Shown here: positions 5,802 through 7,251 of the stretch, in pieces | How positions within the stretch are numbered: the stretch's first letter is position 1 | Layout of the letters: every line of letters starts with the position of its first letter | Assembly (NCBI GenBank): GCA_002898935.1 | Contig: BEII01000084.1 | Span: 1-7,251, forward strand | Direction of reading: 5' to 3' | Length of the DNA stretch: 7,251 nucleotides | Source of the DNA: a bacterium HR32 | Lineage (GTDB): Bacteria > Sysuimicrobiota > Sysuimicrobiia > Sysuimicrobiales > Sysuimicrobiaceae | The notes under the pieces: model-generated | Database searches by the model: none | Told to the model about the DNA's origin: nothing | What the model saw: only the letters and a program-made list of their open reading frames with translations | Translations under genes and position numbers: made by a program

Positions 5802-6150
5802 CCAGCCTCTTCCCCAGGCGCGCCAGCACCTGCGGGAGCAGCAGACCCAGCCGCGGCTTGGGGACCCACCCGTCCGCAGCCAGGGCGGCGGCCGCGGCGG
5901 CGTACTCTCCTTCGTCCCCGGGGGTGGCCACCACCAGCTGCACCCCTGGCCAGCGGCGCCGCAGAGCCTCTACCTCCGCCCGGCACGCGCCTACGCACGC
6001 CGCGAAGTCCGCCACCACCACCTCCGCGGGTTCCTCCAGCCGCAGCAGCTCCGCCAGGGCCGCCGCCTCCACAACCCGCGCCCGTCCCCGCAACACTTGC
6101 GCGATGGCCTCTCGAACCTCCGGTGACCTCTCCACCACAGCGACCCGCAT
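5788..6150 (-). CDS. Stand-alone receiver-like protein with altered acidic pocket
   Basis: This 120-residue protein has a CheY-like receiver fold and nothing else. MRVAVVERSPEVREAI matches the first strand and helix, AEVVVADF the third strand with the phosphoacceptor position Asp48, VQLVVAT the fourth strand with Thr76, and DGWVPKP the fifth strand with Lys98. The usual pair of acidic residues after strand 1 is replaced by Glu7-Arg8-Ser9, so Mg binding and phosphorylation may be reduced or lost. It is Ala/Arg/Leu-rich, and the region after Asp48 carries two cysteines (52 and 56) instead of the usual MPxMDG loop. ATG 6150 follows GGGGGA; a TTG at 6165 is a poorer choice. It is transcribed toward the response regulator and shares its last 14 bases with that gene. 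It may act as a phosphate sink, an adaptor or a phosphorylation-independent regulator; the family is fairly sure, the role is not. Confidence 0.75.
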   Translation of the reverse strand: MRVAVVERSPEVREAIAQVLRGRARVVEAAALAELLRLEEPAEVVVADFAACVGACRAEVEALRRRWPGVQLVVATPGDEGEYAAAAAALAADGWVPKPRLGLLLPQVLARLGKRLATAR

Positions 6151-6187
6151 GCGCGCTTCCCCCAAAAGCCAGAGAAGTTCCGACAGG

Positions 6188-6216
6188 ACTGTACGGCGGA
6201 GGGCAGCCCATGCCTA
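6188..6216 (-). promoter_or_regulatory. Likely sigma-70-type promoter of the receiver-like gene
   Basis: On the minus strand TAGGCA (6216-6211) and TACAGT (6193-6188) are separated by exactly 17 bases, each matching four of six consensus positions. The transcript would start about 30 bases before ATG 6150. It is the best-spaced promoter match I found in the window, but such pairs also occur by chance. Confidence 0.4.
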
Positions 6217-6281
6217 TCCGGCGCGGGACGGATTGAGCCCGACCAGGGTGGAGGCGCCTGGCTGTCGGCCGCCCGTCGGGT

Positions 6282-6299
6282 GCTGACCCGATGGTCAGC
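6282..6299. promoter_or_regulatory. Perfect 7-bp inverted repeat upstream of the DUF3795 gene
   Basis: GCTGACC (6282-6288) and GGTCAGC (6293-6299) flank the four bases CGAT, forming an 18-bp dyad. It sits 43 bases before the ATG of the plus-strand gene, in the 191-bp gap between two divergent genes. A weak -10-like TACAGC (6314-6319) follows, which would put the dyad over the -35 region. Size and position suit a dimeric repressor site; a small transcribed hairpin is the alternative. No T-run follows, so it is unlikely to be a terminator. Confidence 0.4.
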
Positions 6300-6341
6300 C
6301 CCTCGCCGCCGGGTACAGCCTGAAAGCGGAGGTGTCTCGCC

Positions 6342-6725
6342 ATGGAAAAGGTCAAGCGGGAACCCCAGGACTACGCCGCGGTGTGCGGGCTGTACTGGGT
6401 CGGGAGCGCTTGGTACGAGGTTCTCCACGCGACGTGCGCGACCCAGGACGAGCTGGAGGCGCAGCCAGAGAACCTCTGCCCCGTGTTTGCGTGCGCGCGG
6501 CAGCGGCAGGTGGCCCACTGCGGGGTGTGCCCGGACTTCCCCTGCCCGCTGCTGGTCAACCTGGCGTCCCTAACCCCCGGCGACCGGCGGATCGAGTCCG
6601 CAGAACTCCGGGCGCGCCTGGGCGAGGAGGAGTGGGCGGAGTGGGCCCGGCGGCAGCACCTGTGGCTGGCCTTCTGCCCCCTCAGGGATCGCACCGCCCG
6701 GGTCCACCACGCTGTGGGGAGCTGA
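6342..6725 (+). CDS. DUF3795-like cysteine-rich protein
   Basis: This 127-residue predicted cytoplasmic protein carries the DUF3795 signature CxxCxxFPC as HCGVCPDFPCPLL (Cys60, Cys63, Cys68), preceded by CPVFACARQRQ (Cys46, Cys51) and an N-terminal VCGLYW (Cys15). DUF3795 proteins are thought to bind a metal or iron-sulfur cluster through their cysteines, but their role is not established. In typical members the opening reads CGLYCxxC; here the second of these cysteines is Trp19 and the third is also missing. Cys32 and Cys112 are extra. Residues 85-110 form a charged, Trp-containing helix (LGEEEWAEWARRQHLW), a common tail in the family. ATG 6342 is well supported by GGAGGTG at 6328-6334. The gene is single, with a divergent neighbour upstream and a convergent cupredoxin gene downstream. 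Confidence 0.8.
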   Translation: MEKVKREPQDYAAVCGLYWVGSAWYEVLHATCATQDELEAQPENLCPVFACARQRQVAHCGVCPDFPCPLLVNLASLTPGDRRIESAELRARLGEEEWAEWARRQHLWLAFCPLRDRTARVHHAVGS

Positions 6726-6727
6726 GG

Positions 6728-6755
6728 CACGGGGCCACGTTGCCGCGGCCCCGTG
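6728..6755. terminator. Hairpin between convergent genes, probable two-way terminator
   Basis: CACGGGGCC (6728-6736) and GGCCCCGTG (6747-6755) form a perfect 9-bp stem with a 10-base loop. It starts three bases after the stop codon of the DUF3795 gene and lies 17 bases past the stop of the cupredoxin gene on the other strand. There is no T-run on either side, so termination would depend on stem strength or other factors. Its position between converging genes is the main support. Confidence 0.6.
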
Positions 6756-6771
6756 GGTCTACCTCCGGCGA

Positions 6772-7125
6772 TTACTGCACCACCAGGGTGCCCTTCATCC
6801 CGGCTTCCTTGTGGCCGGGGATGCTGCAGTAGAACTCGAAGGTCCCCTTGGCGTTGGGGGTGAAGGTCACGGTGCCGGTCTTGCCCGGCTGGATTGCTCC
6901 CATCTTCACCCTGAACCTGTCCAGCACGAAGTCGTGTTCGAGGACGCCCTTGTTGTCCAGCACGACCTGCACGGGCTGTCCAGCCTTGACGGTGATCCTG
7001 CTGGGCGTGTAGCTGAACTCCTTGGCCACCACCGTCACCTTCTGGGCGGCCACCCCCGCGTACACAGCCGCCGCCACCAGCACCACCAAGCCAGCCACGG
7101 CCAGCCCGGAAATTCGCCTGCTCAC
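6772..7125 (-). CDS. Membrane-anchored or exported type 1 copper protein (cupredoxin)
   Basis: This 117-residue protein has a short basic N-terminus (SRR), a hydrophobic segment at about 5-27 serving as signal peptide or membrane anchor, then a plastocyanin-like beta-sandwich. The copper ligands are all present: His64 (LEHDF), Cys100 (FYCSIPGH), His105 and Met110 (HKEAGM). KVTVVAKEFSYTPSRITVKAG at about 29-49 is the usual first strand pair. Such proteins carry single electrons outside the cytoplasmic membrane between respiratory complexes, or to oxidases or reductases. No clear lipobox Cys or signal peptidase site is certain; AGVAAQ could be a cleavage site. GTG 7125 is chosen because GGAGGTG lies five bases upstream and the protein then opens with a normal signal sequence; the frame is open to 7224 but that extension would bury the signal. 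No partner oxidoreductase is in view. Confidence 0.92.
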   Translation of the reverse strand: MSRRISGLAVAGLVVLVAAAVYAGVAAQKVTVVAKEFSYTPSRITVKAGQPVQVVLDNKGVLEHDFVLDRFRVKMGAIQPGKTGTVTFTPNAKGTFEFYCSIPGHKEAGMKGTLVVQ

Positions 7126-7198
7126 CGGAACACCTCCCGACCCAACGGATCCTCTTGCCGCCGATCTAACAGCTACCGGTCTTTCCTGCGGGCCTGCC

Positions 7199-7216
7199 AT
7201 CGGGCCGTCACCCGAT
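7199..7216. promoter_or_regulatory. Inverted repeat upstream of the cupredoxin gene
   Basis: ATCGGG (7199-7204) and CCCGAT (7211-7216) flank six bases. It lies 74 bases before the cupredoxin GTG, where an operator could sit. No convincing promoter boxes flank it (TTAGAT on the minus strand at about 7162-7167 is the nearest -10-like hexamer). The short GC-rich arms make chance quite possible. Confidence 0.25.
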
Positions 7217-7251
7217 CTGGTCACAAAGCTGCAGAGGGGCGGGATCCGCAG

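Noticed and set aside
5114..6286. Plus-strand open frame (390 codons) covering the regulator and receiver-like gene
   Set aside because: It reads the response regulator in the wrong frame, is Gly/Arg/Ala-rich and has no domain signature.
1..7251. CRISPR arrays, tRNA or rRNA genes, insertion sequence ends, attachment sites
   Set aside because: No regularly spaced repeats, cloverleaf-like sequence, transposase or terminal inverted repeats were seen on either strand.

Overview
The window is GC-rich bacterial DNA (about two thirds or more G+C by eye). The coding pattern is strongly GC-biased at third positions, GTG and TTG starts occur, and most genes have clear GGAGG-type ribosome binding sites. 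The gene content (a four-subunit ferredoxin-dependent 2-oxoacid oxidoreductase, NarL/LuxR-type two-component proteins, a small membrane-anchored cupredoxin) fits a bacterium with anaerobic or flexible redox metabolism, possibly thermophilic and from a deep-branching Gram-positive-like or Armatimonadota-like lineage. That placement is inference only; no rRNA or marker gene is present.

Layout. (1) Bases 3-539 (+): the C-terminal half of a NarL/DegS-type sensor histidine kinase, cut by the window edge. (2) 540-764: no gene, but a 14-base motif that recurs after the next gene. (3) 765-1424 (+): a protein with two CBS domains and a divergent ACT-like tail. (4) 1425-1992: no intact gene; it holds two apparent gene remnants, a DUF411 C-terminus on the minus strand and a NrfD-like membrane segment on the plus strand. 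(5) 4916 down to 1993 (-): a compact overlapping operon porG-porD-porA-porB encoding all four subunits of a pyruvate (2-oxoacid):ferredoxin oxidoreductase. (6) 5142-5801 (+): a NarL/LuxR-family response regulator divergent from the operon. (7) 6150-5788 (-): a stand-alone, partly degenerate receiver-domain protein whose 3' end overlaps that of the response regulator by 14 bp. (8) 6342-6725 (+): a cysteine-rich DUF3795 protein. (9) A 9-bp-stem hairpin between convergent genes. (10) 7125-6772 (-): a membrane-anchored or exported type 1 copper protein.

How it may work together. The kinase fragment and the response regulator belong to families that normally pair, but here they lie on either side of the por operon. 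The regulator is divergent from porG, so it could control por, and the kinase could be its partner; both are inferences. The por enzyme would connect acetyl-CoA, CO2 and ferredoxin. The DUF411 and NrfD remnants and the cupredoxin point to a metal and electron-transfer neighbourhood that has lost parts. I see no mobile element, CRISPR array, RNA gene or clearly new multi-gene system. The least explained items are the remnant region, the degenerate receiver protein and the repeated motif flanking the CBS gene.
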